Counted from the stretch's first letter, positions 19,462-30,381 are shown. The stretch: 64,000 nt of DNA from Paraphaeosphaeria minitans (GCA_015832175.1 WJXW01000015.1:744001-808000); one strand, 5' to 3'. Made by a program: numbers and translations. Notes: a model not told the origin generated them from the letters alone.

Positions 19462-21927
19462 ATGGTTGCTTCCGCGATGGCAGCGCACAAGAAACCGCAG
19501 CGTCGCCTCCGAGTCTCCCGCCCAGAAGGATACTATAAAGGTCTGCGGGAAAAGCTAGCAGTGCAAGGTTATACACAACCTAAATACGCTGCCGCCACTC
19601 AAAGGAACTTGAGAGGGACGTGGAAGAAGTGGACAAGGTAAGCACCCCTTGTGCAACTACTGAGCAGTAGCACCGGCTCATCATCTTGTCAGATACTGCG
19701 AGGATGTCAAGGAGGAACCGATCCCCTTCATCAAGAGTCAAGATGCGGCCGACTATAAAGCGTTTTGCCAATGGATCTTAGACAACTATCCTAGGGTGAA
19801 TACGCATTCCTCCCTACACGAGTACTGGCGGCAGTTGCGTATGCTTTACCAAGAGCATGCGAACGATCGGCTACCGAAGAACCTTAAGGACGATGTGAAC
19901 AATGTAAGTCGCACTCGCAGAGGCCCTAAAGATTCAAGTTTAGTAATGCTGTGCTGCAGTACATCCGCGATCTTACGATAACTTACAGGCTTATCAAAAC
20001 GCCTCGCACAAAGCCAGTGACGTCCAGCGACGACATGTACGTGCTAAGGTTTCACCATTGGATGCACTGCAAGAGAGTGTACCCAGACGAAGAACAGAGG
20101 ATCGGGTTCTCTTTGCTATTAAAGTTTGCCGGCAGCACGGGTGCACGGCCTGTATCATTCCTCGATGCGAGTGTCAAGGTACCAGACGAGGATGCAAGAA
20201 GCACTATCAGAGATGAAGCGATTCGTTTCTACGGCCCAGACGAAGAAGATCCAACCGATGACGACGGTGGTGAGGAAGCAAACTTCGATAGAGGTGAGCT
20301 GCCTCCTGAGGAGGAGCTCATGTCGGTTCTCTTCGAGCATATTACGATCATGTTAGCAAGAGTAGAAGACCGTACGGAACTCGTCATGTACCTTACCCTT
20401 ATACATACAAAGGGAGAGGACAGAAGGCCACAACCGTACGTATCGAAGACGTCCCTCTTTGTTTCCGAGCTGATGACCGATTAAGGAAAACGTTCAGGAT
20501 ACACCAGCATAAAGATCCTTTACTTTGCCCTATCTTAGAGATGATTAGCATAGGCTTGGCCCGTAACGCATTTGCCGCCACTACTGTCCGCGAACCCGAA
20601 GACATCTTGCTTGCACGCATCCCTAAGCGAAAGGACTGCCTCATCTTCAGATGGAAGGAGGATCTATGGGAGGAGCCCGTCTTTCGAGAACCTGAAAGCT
20701 CGAAGTGCGGGATTTCATCGCCGAGGCCGTCCAAGCCTTTACGCGCGGCCACTGCAGCAAGGTACATGAAGCGTCTAGGGCTAGATGCCGGTATAGAGGC
20801 GACCTTGACGCATACGTGCATTCGACGCGGCGTGGGAAATGCCGTCAACCGTACGTGCTCCCGTTCTCTGCGCCCTTTGGCTGAAGGCTGACAACTTGGC
20901 AGACAAGGCCCCGGTGGCTACGCGGAATCAAGTGATGGGACACAGCCGGTCGAAGATCTTCCAATCCTACATCAACCAAGACGTGGAGTTCGACGTCCAT
21001 GCAGCCTACCTAGACGAACCCTCCGACACGGCTGTGATCAAGGCAATGGGGAACATGTCGCTCACGCGTGACCCGCTCGCACCGACTAAGCTCAGTCGGG
21101 ACGATGCCCGTGCGATCGAACAGGACGCTACCGTTGCCAAGCTGCGTCAGCAACGAGACGCTTTAACGAAGGAAATACGCGAGGTCCGACGAGACGGCGG
21201 ACCTTGTGAAGTGCTTTGCGAGTTGAGGGAGACGACGCGGGCAAAATTGCTTAGAAAAAGGAAGAAGCTGCAGGACCACAGAAAAAAGAAGGCCAGGAAG
21301 AGGTATTTCCTGGAGAACGATACGAGAGAGCTTGACCGCGAGGGCGACCTGTCCCTTGAAGATGAGGATGAGGCTAAACCTGCTGCCACCACCTACGCAC
21401 TTGAAGAGCGGGCTTGCATCGCAAGGATGCTTTGCGAAACCCCCCGTGACCAGTACGAGCCCGGCGCTTTGGAGCAGCGATGCGAGCTGCTTCGAACCAT
21501 GACGAAATTGTGCCGCCGTCGAGAAATCCGGCGGCGCCCCGTCGCTTTCGAACCAGCAGCGTCCCAGACCATGCAAGAGCACAGTCCGACGGTCTCTTCG
21601 TTTCCCTTGGTGTGCGACCCTCGCCAATGCCTATTCTGCATAGGCGATGAGCGCCCACCCATCGCCCAGCGGATGTTTTGCTACAGTCGGGTGGCGAAGA
21701 TGTGGGACCATATCGAAGACGAGCACCTCCGCCGCTTCGCACCGGACGCAACATTCCCTTGCCCCCATCCAATATGCCGAAAAGAGGGGGTGCCATTGGA
21801 TGGTGTTCTGCATTTTAAAAGACACGCCCAGGATGTTCACGGCATCAAGCTTCGGTTTCCGAAGGTCTACGTCCTAGAAGAATCGACAAAGGGAACGGTG
21901 GCAAGCTGCGACAGTCATAGTTCGTAG
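19462..21927 (+). CDS. DUF3435 tyrosine recombinase (Starship-captain/Crypton type)
   Basis: Five exons: 19462-19637, 19693-19903, 19960-20435, 20486-20850, 20903-21927; introns of 50-56 nt with GTAAG/GTACG donors, every junction in frame, 750 aa. Residues 1-130 form a core-binding-like helical domain (TWKKWTRYCED). The catalytic part has box I Arg in STGARPVSFLD, a second group HTCIRRGVGNAVN, then NQVMGHSRSKIFQSYI with the expected nucleophile Tyr, followed by FDVHAAYL as in DUF3435 proteins. After a Lys/Arg-rich coiled coil (~510-560), the C-terminus has CxxC and a C2H2-like finger (CPHPICRKEG to HFKRHAQDVH). Such enzymes cut and paste large fungal elements (Starships) or Cryptons. It reads intact. 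A second ATG at 19477 is possible. No element boundaries were found, so whether it is a captain is open. Confidence 0.85.
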
Positions 21928-22039
21928 ACCGGTACCTCGATCCTTCAAACTGAAGTTTCAACACCACCCGCCCACTCGTTCGATAGGATGTGCGTTTTTA
22001 TAGATTTTTCAACGCACAACATTTCAACATCCTGCTAGA

Positions 22040-22860
22040 CTATGGAACATGCCTTGCTAGAGCCACCGCTGGAACCAGGCCAGCACTTACTTCTCTATGC
22101 CTTCGAGACACAGGGTCGTCGGGGTTGCCGCGTTTCAAATCAGGGTCACGGTAGTTGTCTAAGAAACCACGAGATAACTGATACTTCGCATCCATCTCTA
22201 CAAGGTTTAATTGGTACCTTTCGACGTCAGAGGATTGGGAAGGTAGCATGCGAGAAACCACGCTGTCCAAAGTCGTCTTCCCGTCTGCTAGAGGGATCGC
22301 TGATCGCGTAGGAATAGGAACGCTTCGCACTTCAAAGCCGTGGAGGATAGCGGATAATGGTGAAGCACAAGTGAGCAAATCATTGGCTACTCGGAAATGA
22401 TGACCAAGTCGCCCGATGTAGTGCCTCACTGAGGAAAAAGCATGGTGGATTGCATCCTTGTTACTTTTGTAGCTGGGCTCGGCACCCAGTCTTGCGAGAG
22501 GCTGCATGAAGTCTGATTTTCGCTCTTGATAAGAAAGGCGACACAGATCCTTAGGGTCCCTCTCATCGTTCCAGTTTTGTAGCCATTCACTTAGATCATG
22601 TGCTTCGTCTGATGTTCTCGTTAGTACTTTTTGTAGAATTGCTGGCGCAGTGCAAGCCTTTAGTACACTTACTATCGTCATGATCTTGGTTGTTAAGATG
22701 ATGTAGACATCGTTGCAGCACTGGCTGAAGATGGTTCCTGTATGCCTTAATCCTTAGAGCTGCGAAGTCAAGACATTTTTTGCGGCCAGATCTTCCACTT
22801 GTTCTAGAGCAATCACGGGTGTCTTCGTCGCTCCGTCCGCCGCAATTACACCTAGGGCCT
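22040..22860 (-). CDS. Unrecognised multi-exon gene
   Basis: The main exon runs from about 22731 to 22040 and encodes about 220 residues with SEWLQNWNDERDPKDL, SVRHYIGRLGHHFRVANDLL and LSRGFLDNYRDPDLKRG. The frame is closed upstream by a TAA near 22755, and ctcttcag-type acceptor signals lie near 22725. The probable preceding exon, about 22860-22755, reads AVVPWKALGVIAADGATKTP in a natural-looking composition. I do not know this family. The exon structure is uncertain and a frameshift cannot be excluded. Confidence 0.4.
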
Positions 22861-23318
22861 TCCATGGAACCACAGCTTTGCACGCTCCGATCGTCTTCCT
22901 CGAAGGTGGATGAACCCCTGATCAAGTTGACATGCTTGGACATCTGCATCTGGAGGTGAAGGAATCGCTGGTGCTCAACCTGAGTTATACCGGACGATCC
23001 TCCCACACCCCGCATGTCTTCTCTGCATATGCAGGGAAGACTTCTCACACGAATGGCGCATGCGCTATATACCGCGAAAAGACATCCCTAGAAAGCACGT
23101 GAAGACATATGTAGATATTGGATTATCTGGCAGATCTAATTACTTACAGTACCATCAGCAGCAACGGCGTTGTCGACGTCTCCCCACAACTAGGGTCAAA
23201 AATGGGAGCTTTGCGCTTCCTCGACATGATTGAATGCCGCTTCGCTCGCAACACTGCTGTTGCAATTTAAATACTGAATCATACATACACGCTGGTGTTC
23301 AGGCTCCTTCGAACATAG

Positions 23319-24038
23319 CTAAAACTTTCGGCTGATATCAAGCATGGTCATAGATTGACCATTCGATAAACCACCACTTTCCATCTGCCTCATCAGTCTC
23401 CGCACCTCTGAACCATTTTCCCCCATTGTGCCCCTGCCATAAATTACTTCAGCCAACAATCGCAGTTGCAACGGCATCTTTTCGTATCCGTAATGCTGAA
23501 TGACTTCGTGCTTTGTCACTTTCTTCTTTAAATCGCTCCATGCGCGACTCATGCCAAAGGCGACACACTCTTCGATCTTCTTCGGATCCCACCATGACGG
23601 TAGAAGGTTTTGACATGCGGTTGCCCTGTCGAGGTATTGGCGAAAGGGTTCGGTGCTGGATGGAGCGCCAGTATAGATGCTTGGCGGTGTGGTCCTTTTC
23701 TCGTATTGAAAGTCGTCCGCTTGCCGCATACGAAATGAGTCGATGAGAAGCTTGAATGTGTCCGTTTCTGGACGATCGTGCAGATACGTGCCCTCATCGA
23801 GTCTCGTGAACGGATCGGGTACATGCTGCTCAAGATCGTGAAGACGAGGTGCGGAGTAGGAATTGGAGTGCTCGACCGGCTTAGGGCAGACTTTCTTATG
23901 ACTCTTGTAGTCGGCCTTCTGGCAATCGCGACCACAGTATAAAGCCGTCTTACAACGTGCGCATGCTTGGAGGCATGGGACTTCCCTGGCTTCGGCTGTT
24001 TTTTTGCAGTAGGCGCAGGTCTTTGTTTCGTTTGCCAT
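23319..24038 (-). CDS. MYND zinc-finger protein
   Basis: 239 aa, single exon. The MYND finger fills residues 5-48: CAYCKK, CARCKTALYC, RDCQKADYKSHKKVC, with all eight Cys/His ligands. MYND fingers bind Pro-rich peptides and occur in transcription co-regulators, SMYD methyltransferases and many fungal proteins of unknown role. There is no SET domain; the rest (PSSTEPFRQYLDRA, WWDPKKIEECVAFG, MPLQLRLLAEVIYGRG) matches the C-terminal part of a large fungal MYND group. ATG 24038 directly precedes the finger; an in-frame ATG at 24098 would add 20 residues without a known motif. It is divergent from the frataxin gene, with starts 367 bp apart. Confidence 0.85.
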   Translation of the reverse strand: MANETKTCAYCKKTAEAREVPCLQACARCKTALYCGRDCQKADYKSHKKVCPKPVEHSNSYSAPRLHDLEQHVPDPFTRLDEGTYLHDRPETDTFKLLIDSFRMRQADDFQYEKRTTPPSIYTGAPSSTEPFRQYLDRATACQNLLPSWWDPKKIEECVAFGMSRAWSDLKKKVTKHEVIQHYGYEKMPLQLRLLAEVIYGRGTMGENGSEVRRLMRQMESGGLSNGQSMTMLDISRKF

Positions 24039-24405
24039 ATGGAATGAACAGCTCAGAGCTAAAAGTCGCAGACATGAATCAAGTCTCAAGGCTAGCACAA
24101 GCGCTATCAGGGTGCGAAAGGACAGGCAGTGGGTTTGGGAAACGTGGCTAAACGCCTGGCGCGAGGCGGTTATAGGTGCGGGGTCGGATACGCTAAACTC
24201 ATAAGAGAACGGGTCATGGTGGTAATTTAGAGGCCCCTAGCTAACAAAACTCCCGAGCCACATTGACAAGCTTACGCCAAGCCGATGATATGGCTCATGC
24301 GGTGCCGTTTCATGCTGGTAGCCGTGATAGCAAACCATCAGAAAAAGTACACGCGCTCCGCAGCCTCACCCGCAACTTACCTTCAAGTGCCGCCATCAAT
24401 ATAAG

Positions 24406-25112
24406 ATGCTTTCGCGCCTCGCCCGTGCTTCACATATTCCATCTCTATTTCGATATCGGATTCCTAGGATAGCAACGGTTCTTGTCCATTCCACAACACC
24501 AGATTCTGCGACATCCTTGATCCGGTGGCATCATTGTGGCCGTGGCCGTAGAGCAGTCAGTTTTGCATCCCCTCTGGATCTAGAGGACAACAAAATAAAC
24601 AAGCCTCGACATGTGTCCGCTACACAATTATCTGACAGAGACTACGTTGATCTAGCAGATACGTATTTTGAAGCAGTCGAAGAGTATGCAGGATATGTAA
24701 TAGAACTCACCGTTGAACATCAGGTATGGTCTCATCTTCTCAGTATCAGATGCAGTCATGTCACAATCCTTGGAACCATCTGTAATTAAGCTCAGGCTAA
24801 CAGTCTTCTTTCCTTTCGAACGACGTGATCACGATCACCGCTCCGGGCATTGGTAACTACGTCCTCAAGCGCCACGATTCGATCAGACAAATATGGTTGA
24901 GTTCGCCAATCTCAGGGTCGACCGGCTTCGAGTGGTTTGAATATGGTGGGAGTGGTGAGAAACAAGATGTGTATGACGAGAATGGAGAGCAACAAGACGG
25001 GTACGGCGATGTAGTAATGGGACAATGGCTACAGCTGAGTGATGGTACAAATTTGTCGGAGGTTTTGAACGGAGACTTAAGGATGGAGATGGAAATGAAC
25101 TGGTTTTATTGA
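24406..25112 (+). CDS. YFH1: Frataxin homolog (mitochondrial iron chaperone)
   Basis: Exons 24406-24723 and 24804-25112, phase-0 intron of 80 nt (GTATGG...AACAG); 208 aa, a normal length for fungal frataxin precursors. The N-terminal ~50 residues are Arg/Ser-rich without acids, as expected for a mitochondrial presequence. The frataxin domain starts LSDRDYVDLADTYF and has the strand VITITAPGIGNYVLKR and the nearly invariant RQIWLSSPISG (NKQIWLSSPISG in relatives). Frataxin promotes iron-sulphur cluster assembly on the Nfs1/Isu1 complex in the matrix. The segment EEYAGYVIELTVEH is less acidic than usual for helix 1 (the iron-binding ridge), and the inserted GYGDVVMGQW region is longer than I expect. 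A normally essential gene sitting here may be a diverged second copy; that is inference. Confidence 0.85.
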
Positions 25113-25282
25113 TTTCATGCTGGACGAGAGCTCGTGTACAGTACTGCTGCTCGAGGGCTCGTTTACCCTCACGAGCATAACAACATCGTCAAAATCTGGA
25201 ATCAAGCTGATAGAGATTGCTTCTAGGCAAGAGTTGATGTGTTGCCACTGCCATCTATGGGTCCGTTCAGACATAGGCCACA

Positions 25283-25313
<31 letters not shown>

Positions 25314-26477
25314 CCTACTCGGTTTCAGCCGCAATGTCTCCGCAGCTATGCCCGGAAACAGAGGTTTGGCAAACAGCCGACGCGCTGCGAAAAGAAATCG
25401 AAATGCCCCACTTCACCGTACTAAAAGTACAGCCAGCTGTTCCCTCGCCTCCGCTTGTGGTCTGGCTTCTATCTATGACTACGTACATGCCGTCAAGAAG
25501 TGACGTATCTGTGCCTGTGTTTTTGGCTTCCAATGTATTGTCTCTGGTTTGTGCCGTGAAATAAGTCTTTTTCGTTGCCGTTGTATTGAGACGTCGTAGA
25601 GGCCTTGACCTCGTTTGTCGTATCTGTGTACCTACAGTCTCCCCCTAGTGTTCGGCTTCATGTTGCTGTACCTGCCCTTGACCCTCAGGGCTTGCGTTTG
25701 TTCTGTGTACTTATTTCTCCCATCTTCTTGCTGCCTCTCACTAGGTTCCTATGTGGCCGTGTATTGTGTTGTGACCTGCCATTGGCGGCAGCGTCAACGC
25801 ACCAGCTGCGATGCAGCTTCCCGAGAACGAGGCTCCGCTCCTTCGTGCTCTTGGGTCTAGTAGCCATGCAACGCTACCGCGACTCGCCTCAGACCTTGTC
25901 GGGTATGTCGAAAGGGGCACCACTCCTTCGACATGGGGGCGACAGTGGACGAGGCTGTCTGTGACTGTGTATTGTGTGGCATCTATAGTAGCATGCCGGG
26001 TGTCTGTGAGGCGATTTGCGTGAGCGTTGATGTCGTTCCACCCGAAGGGCCGTCGATGCGGGACGTCGCAAACGATGTCGAGTGGTGGGCTGATCGGGAA
26101 GCCCACCGGAAACTGTGTGTTGTAGCTTTACGAGGTTTGGGCTCCGTCGTCGCTCTCGCGATGCGGCATCGTGGCTAGAGGGTTGTTGCTGCCGTCAATG
26201 GGTGTGTCATGTTTTGTAGCCTGCTCGCAAATTTTGCTTTCGTGACTGCCGCGGCCGCAACCATGTCTCTACAGGTACCAGCTAACGCAGAGGGATGCGT
26301 TTTGGCCTATAGAGACGGCTACGACCGCCAGCAGATAAGTCTCGATGCTGTGTGATGGATAATCCAGGAATTGAATTCTCGCTGTTTGTCGTGTTTTTTT
26401 AGGCCACAATTGTGGAGTTGCGCCAAACCCCACCTTGGCGGGGTCGGCCGGGGTGCGGCTTGGCACGTCTGATCTGT
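25113..26477. other. Gene-poor region with a tetranucleotide repeat and a dispersed repeat
   Basis: No gene was recognised. A gatt microsatellite lies at 25283-25312. The region about 25738-25790 is related to 12035-12080 on the other strand. The words aggccacaattg occur at 25276 and 26401, the second within the palindrome ccacaattgtgg. Confidence 0.4.
25283..25312 (+). repeat. (gatt)n microsatellite
   Basis: About seven uninterrupted copies of gatt. A simple sequence repeat of likely variable length. Confidence 0.92.
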
Positions 26478-26479
26478 TA

Positions 26480-26664
26480 GATGCATAATTCTGGGAAAGC
26501 TTGGCGCGCACCGTCGATTTTCCCCCCACCACACTAATTGTATAGAGCGTCGAAATTGGTAGATGCCGCGCCCGCCCCGCCCATGCGCCATTTACGGGTC
26601 AGGTAAGCTTGAGGTCGTAGATTCACGCGTATAAGGCTATACTGACTTTTTCTTGGTGTTGTAG
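26480..26664 (+). repeat. Left terminal inverted repeat with promoter and 5'UTR intron
   Basis: Pairs with 29957-30143. It includes gcgtcgaaattggtagatg, a GC-rich box of the cgcccgccccgccca type, then an intron 26603-26664 (GTAAGC...GTTGTAG) ending 9 nt before ATG 26674. On the other arm the matching intron is 30016-29957 (GTAAGT...GTTGCAG), ending 18 nt before ATG 29938. Confidence 0.8.
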
Positions 26665-26673
26665 CTATCAAAC

Positions 26674-28685
26674 ATGCGTCCCCCAGGCCGCCAGCGGCTC
26701 CCGCCCATTACGCTACGGAACCTAGAAGAGCACGCAGACCGCTTTGCCAACACGGCGCATAAGTCTAGAGCTATTAAAGCTGCTAGAGCTACAAGATCTC
26801 GGCGTAAGATGGTTATAAGCCATATAAGTTAGATACCTACTTACTCCATAGTGTAGGAGCTGCACCTAGAACACCATCGCCGCCAGCAAGGCCGGTTAAA
26901 AAGACGCGTGTCACGAAGACAAAGGCACAGGCGGCACTAGTAGAAACTGCTCCTACTACTGCTACTCCTCCTGTTATTATTGAAGTGGCTGAGACACCGC
27001 CCTATCGTCCAACACAGAGCTTGCCTTACTCCAATATAGCAGAACTCTTGCAAGTCTCATCACCAACTATCCAGCTAGTTCAAGGCCTCCAGTCGTCTCC
27101 ACCACCTATTGAACTTGAAATAGCTCCTAAGCCACAAGTTGTTACAGGACTACCTATACTTAGGTACATAATTGAGGTTTCCTTTACTGTTCGCGTGAAC
27201 TCAAAATTTGTTGTCCGAAGCGAGAAAACCTACAGTCGAGAGGACCTATGGCTGTTAGCGTTTGAGGATAAAGTGGAGGAGATGAGGAGCAGCAAGGCTT
27301 CTGGAATTGAAGGCAGAGACTATACAATACGCTGCACGTCACTATCCTATCGGGCGATAACTCGAGGAGCTATCTGGAAAGCTGAGACGATTGAAGACTT
27401 TGGTGACGACGTTAGCATATCCTTTTTGGACAATGTTGATAGGCATGTCGTCAGCCTCTCCGCGCGGTCTCCAGTTGAACTTGTGCAGATGAGGCTTGAA
27501 CAGAAGCTAGAGTGCAACTTAATTGGGAGGGCGTTCTCGCGCAGTCAGTACGCTAACGAGCCATCCTCTGACAAGCTAGAGATCTTGACTGCGCTTGAGT
27601 CCTCAGCTGGCAATCGAACAAAGCAACAGATAGTTGAAGGTCGCATGATAACGAGGGCAGAGGAAAGGGCAGAGCGTCGTGCAGCCCAAGTTGAGGCTAT
27701 CCGGACTGCGCATGACCACGTAGGGGCAATTAATAACCGCTGGCGTCGTACAGAGGAGGCTGTCTGTACCAACAGAGGTGGCTATTGTTATGTACCTTTT
27801 GGTCAGATGGCCCACTACCAAATTAAAGCTGTTGATATGGAGGCTTGGGCTCAAGAGATAGTTATTGGTACGACTAACGTCAGTGTTGAAAGTCCACCTA
27901 TTAAGCTACTCCAGCACTGGAGGGAGGTTGGTAATAAGCTCCAGCGTAATCCAAATAATCGGAGGAAGCTACGTAAGGGGTCCGACTCCTCAGGTGACTC
28001 AATTCAACAGTACCGTCGGGACCTGGAGCGCGCAAAGCTAGAGGCAGAGCGTGCTAGGGCAGAAGATCGCGCCCGACAGATGGAGGACGCGCGTGAAGAT
28101 AGAGAGGCAAGGAGAGAGGCTGATAGGGAGCGGAGGGAGGATGAAAAGAGAGAGAGAGACGAGCGGAGGGAGGCTGAGAGACTTGATAGAGCATGGCGCG
28201 TAGAGGAAACCCGGCGACGACAGCAGCAACAGTCATACTTCCTGCCACCCCAGCTGCCAGCTCATGCTTATGCCTGGCCACCTTCTACTGCTCCTGCTCC
28301 TCCTCCACCAGCCCCGAGCATCTGGCCTCTCGCGGCAACAAACGATACCACAAACGCCAGGTATACGGCATCTCGCCGCTCCCCAGTGTCATCAAGCCCT
28401 GTATCTGGGCGTGGTTGCGCGGACGACAGGACAGTCGTGAGGCAGTTCTTTCAGTGGCTAATTGCCCAGCAGCCAGAGGATGACCAGGAGGACTACAGCG
28501 AGGCGGCGCGCGTCGCGATAGATCAGAGGTGGACAGTTGAGGATATCCGAGCAATGTCCAACCCAAAAGGCGATCTATACACAATCGCGATGGGTTTTGG
28601 ACTAAAGGATGGTGTTATCCGCCACCTCCGTGAGGAGCTGCGATTGTTCAAGCCAGCTTACCGCGCGCGTGGCGGGTCGGAGTAG
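26674..28685 (+). CDS. Second gene of the mariner-like element (uncharacterised family)
   Basis: Exons 26674-26803 and 26857-28685 (53-nt intron, GTAAGA...GTGTAG, phase 1) give 652 aa. Residues 1-44 are basic (MRPPGRQRLPPITLRNLEEH), then a Pro/Thr-rich linker. A globular part about 145-400 has LRYIIEVSFTVRV, NNRWRRTEEAVC and CYVPFGQMAHYQI followed by MEAWAQEIVIG. Next is a Glu/Arg-rich coiled coil (~430-490), a Gln/Pro-rich linker, and a C-terminal domain with SSPVSGRG, VRQFFQWLIAQQ and IRHLREELRLFK. The same blocks are seen in the ORF at 17.4-18.9 kb. No known catalytic motif is visible. Location suggests an accessory DNA-binding or regulatory protein of the transposon; this is inference. 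The convergent partner is the transposase. Confidence 0.75.
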
Positions 28686-28810
28686 TCCTATAAGTTTCTT
28701 TGTTTATCTCTACCTCAACATGATACCCCAGCAACAATATATAGTATATGATACCTAAAAGCAAGCTGTTTGTATGATATAGAGTATGAATTAGTATAGA
28801 ACGTGATATC

Positions 28811-29938
28811 CTACTCCTCAAAGGCAAAGTCTGTCTCAAGCCTCAGCTGATCATGGAGACCATCTAGCACTGTCTGCTCCATATAGAGACCTCCAGCAGC
28901 GTGTTGAAAGTGCTTTCTTGCAAATCTATCACAGCCACTTTCTGCAATTGCTGCCCGCAAGAAGTCGCCAGAGCCACTATCTCCTGGAAAACGTGTCCGT
29001 ATATAGCAGTAGTTACGCCGGATCCATGCCTTCAAGACGGCAAAGGTAAGCTCAATAGGATTGTAGTCAGGAGAGTACGGCGGCAGGTATCGTACTACAA
29101 ACCCAGCGTCGCGGAGTAGACGTGGCACGTCGTTGTTCGTGTGGATAGAGACATTGTCAAGTACAATAACAACTGGGCGTCCACCAAATTTGACTCGTAG
29201 AGCAGGTATAAGCTCCAGTTCCACCCACTCAATAAACTCCTCCCGGCTGTAGTAGCCCTCCTTGATGCCTGTACACGGCAAATACCCATCAACAGTATAC
29301 GCTGGCAAGATGGCCCAAGTCTTACCACGCTTTATGTCTTGCGTATAGCGCATCTCTTCACCGATAGGAGCGTAGGCGTGGTGCCTCCATCCAGTTTTCT
29401 CGTTGAAGATAGATTCATCAAGGAATACAACATCCTCTGCAGCATACCGCCTCATAGAATCGCGGTAGTAACCACGGAGCTCCTCATTGCGGTCAATGGC
29501 GTATGGGCGCAGCGTTTTACGACTCCAGCCCTCTCTCTTCAACAGGCGACTGATAGTGGACTGAGTGATAAAGATGCCACGCTCAACGCTCAACCACCAT
29601 ACCATCTCGTCCTGATACATCCAGCCATGTCGTAGTAGCTCACCGCGGAGAGCAAGTGAGTCTTCCTTTGCTAGTTTTGGAGGACGCCCAAGCTTGCCAG
29701 TAAGAGCCTTCCGTACACAACCAGTAGTTATGATGTTATTATAGACATTGCGTACAGCATGTCTTGAACAACCAACTTGGTCTGCAATCTCCTGCTCATG
29801 CCAACCTAGGCAGAGATACCGATTAATTTCTAGCCTCTTTAAGTTTGTCAGACCATGGGCAGCGTAGAAGGGCCCAGCAGGAGGTGGTTCAAGGGCTGAT
29901 AGAGATGTCCGAACGCCGTGGGCGCGATGGGCGGCCAT
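28811..29938 (-). CDS. Tc1/mariner-type DDE transposase
   Basis: 375 aa, single coding exon. The N-terminus has homeodomain-like helix-turn-helix motifs: RYLCLGWHEQEIADQVGCSR and LGRPPKLAKED, then a winged region (ITQSTISRLLKREGW). The DDE_3-type core has VVFLDESIFNEKTGW (first Asp), VVIVLDNVSIHTNND (second Asp) and LPPYSPDYNPIELTF (Glu after the SPDYNP box). All three catalytic residues are present. Translation probably starts at 29938, after the 5'UTR intron carried by the inverted repeat; an ATG-like codon further upstream would lie in leader sequence. It moves the element by cut-and-paste at TA. Confidence 0.92.
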   Translation of the reverse strand: MAAHRAHGVRTSLSALEPPPAGPFYAAHGLTNLKRLEINRYLCLGWHEQEIADQVGCSRHAVRNVYNNIITTGCVRKALTGKLGRPPKLAKEDSLALRGELLRHGWMYQDEMVWWLSVERGIFITQSTISRLLKREGWSRKTLRPYAIDRNEELRGYYRDSMRRYAAEDVVFLDESIFNEKTGWRHHAYAPIGEEMRYTQDIKRGKTWAILPAYTVDGYLPCTGIKEGYYSREEFIEWVELELIPALRVKFGGRPVVIVLDNVSIHTNNDVPRLLRDAGFVVRYLPPYSPDYNPIELTFAVLKAWIRRNYCYIRTRFPGDSGSGDFLRAAIAESGCDRFARKHFQHAAGGLYMEQTVLDGLHDQLRLETDFAFEE

Positions 29939-30381
29939 CTGGCGCGTTGGTGACAACTGCAACACCAAGAAAGTCAGTATAGCCTCTATGCGCGTGAATC
30001 TACGACCTCAACTTACCTGACCCGTAAACGGCGCGTGGGCGGGGCGGCGGGCGCGGCATCTACCAATTTCGACGCTCTATATAATTAGTGTGGTGGGGGG
30101 GAAAATCGACGATGCGCGCCAAGCTTTCCCAGGATTATGCATCTAATAGATGCTCGGCGGAACCGGCAGATCCACTCCAATCTCACCCATGTCAAGATCC
30201 TGAGCGCATGCTGAAAAGTAGCGCAAAGGATGATCCTCTGTTGTCAGGACAGTCATTCGCCTATACAATACTGACCCTTCGCAAACGCTCCTTGTATGCA
30301 GGTCAATAGTTCTTCAAACATGATTACAACATACTTAAAGGTGACCGCGCACATCAAATCCTCGACCATTTGACCATTTCG

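Larger units (their letters stand above)
26480..30143. mobile_element. Two-gene Tc1/mariner-like element with long inverted repeats
   Basis: 3664 bp, bounded by TA at 26478-26479 and 30144-30145. The ends start gatgcataattctgggaaag and, inverted, gatgcataatcctgggaaag; the inverted similarity runs for about 185 bp (26480-26664 against 30143-29957), with a few differences. It carries two convergent genes: the second ORF (plus, 26674-28685) and a DDE transposase (minus, 29938-28811), whose stops are about 125 bp apart. Each inverted repeat contains a donor and an acceptor of a 5'UTR intron in front of the gene it serves. No frameshift was found in either gene, so it may be recent and active. Confidence 0.88.

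Noticed and set aside
19028..19558. 176-codon plus-strand frame before the recombinase
   Set aside because: Pro/Ser/Arg-rich, no motif, overlaps the well-supported first exon of the DUF3435 gene in another frame.
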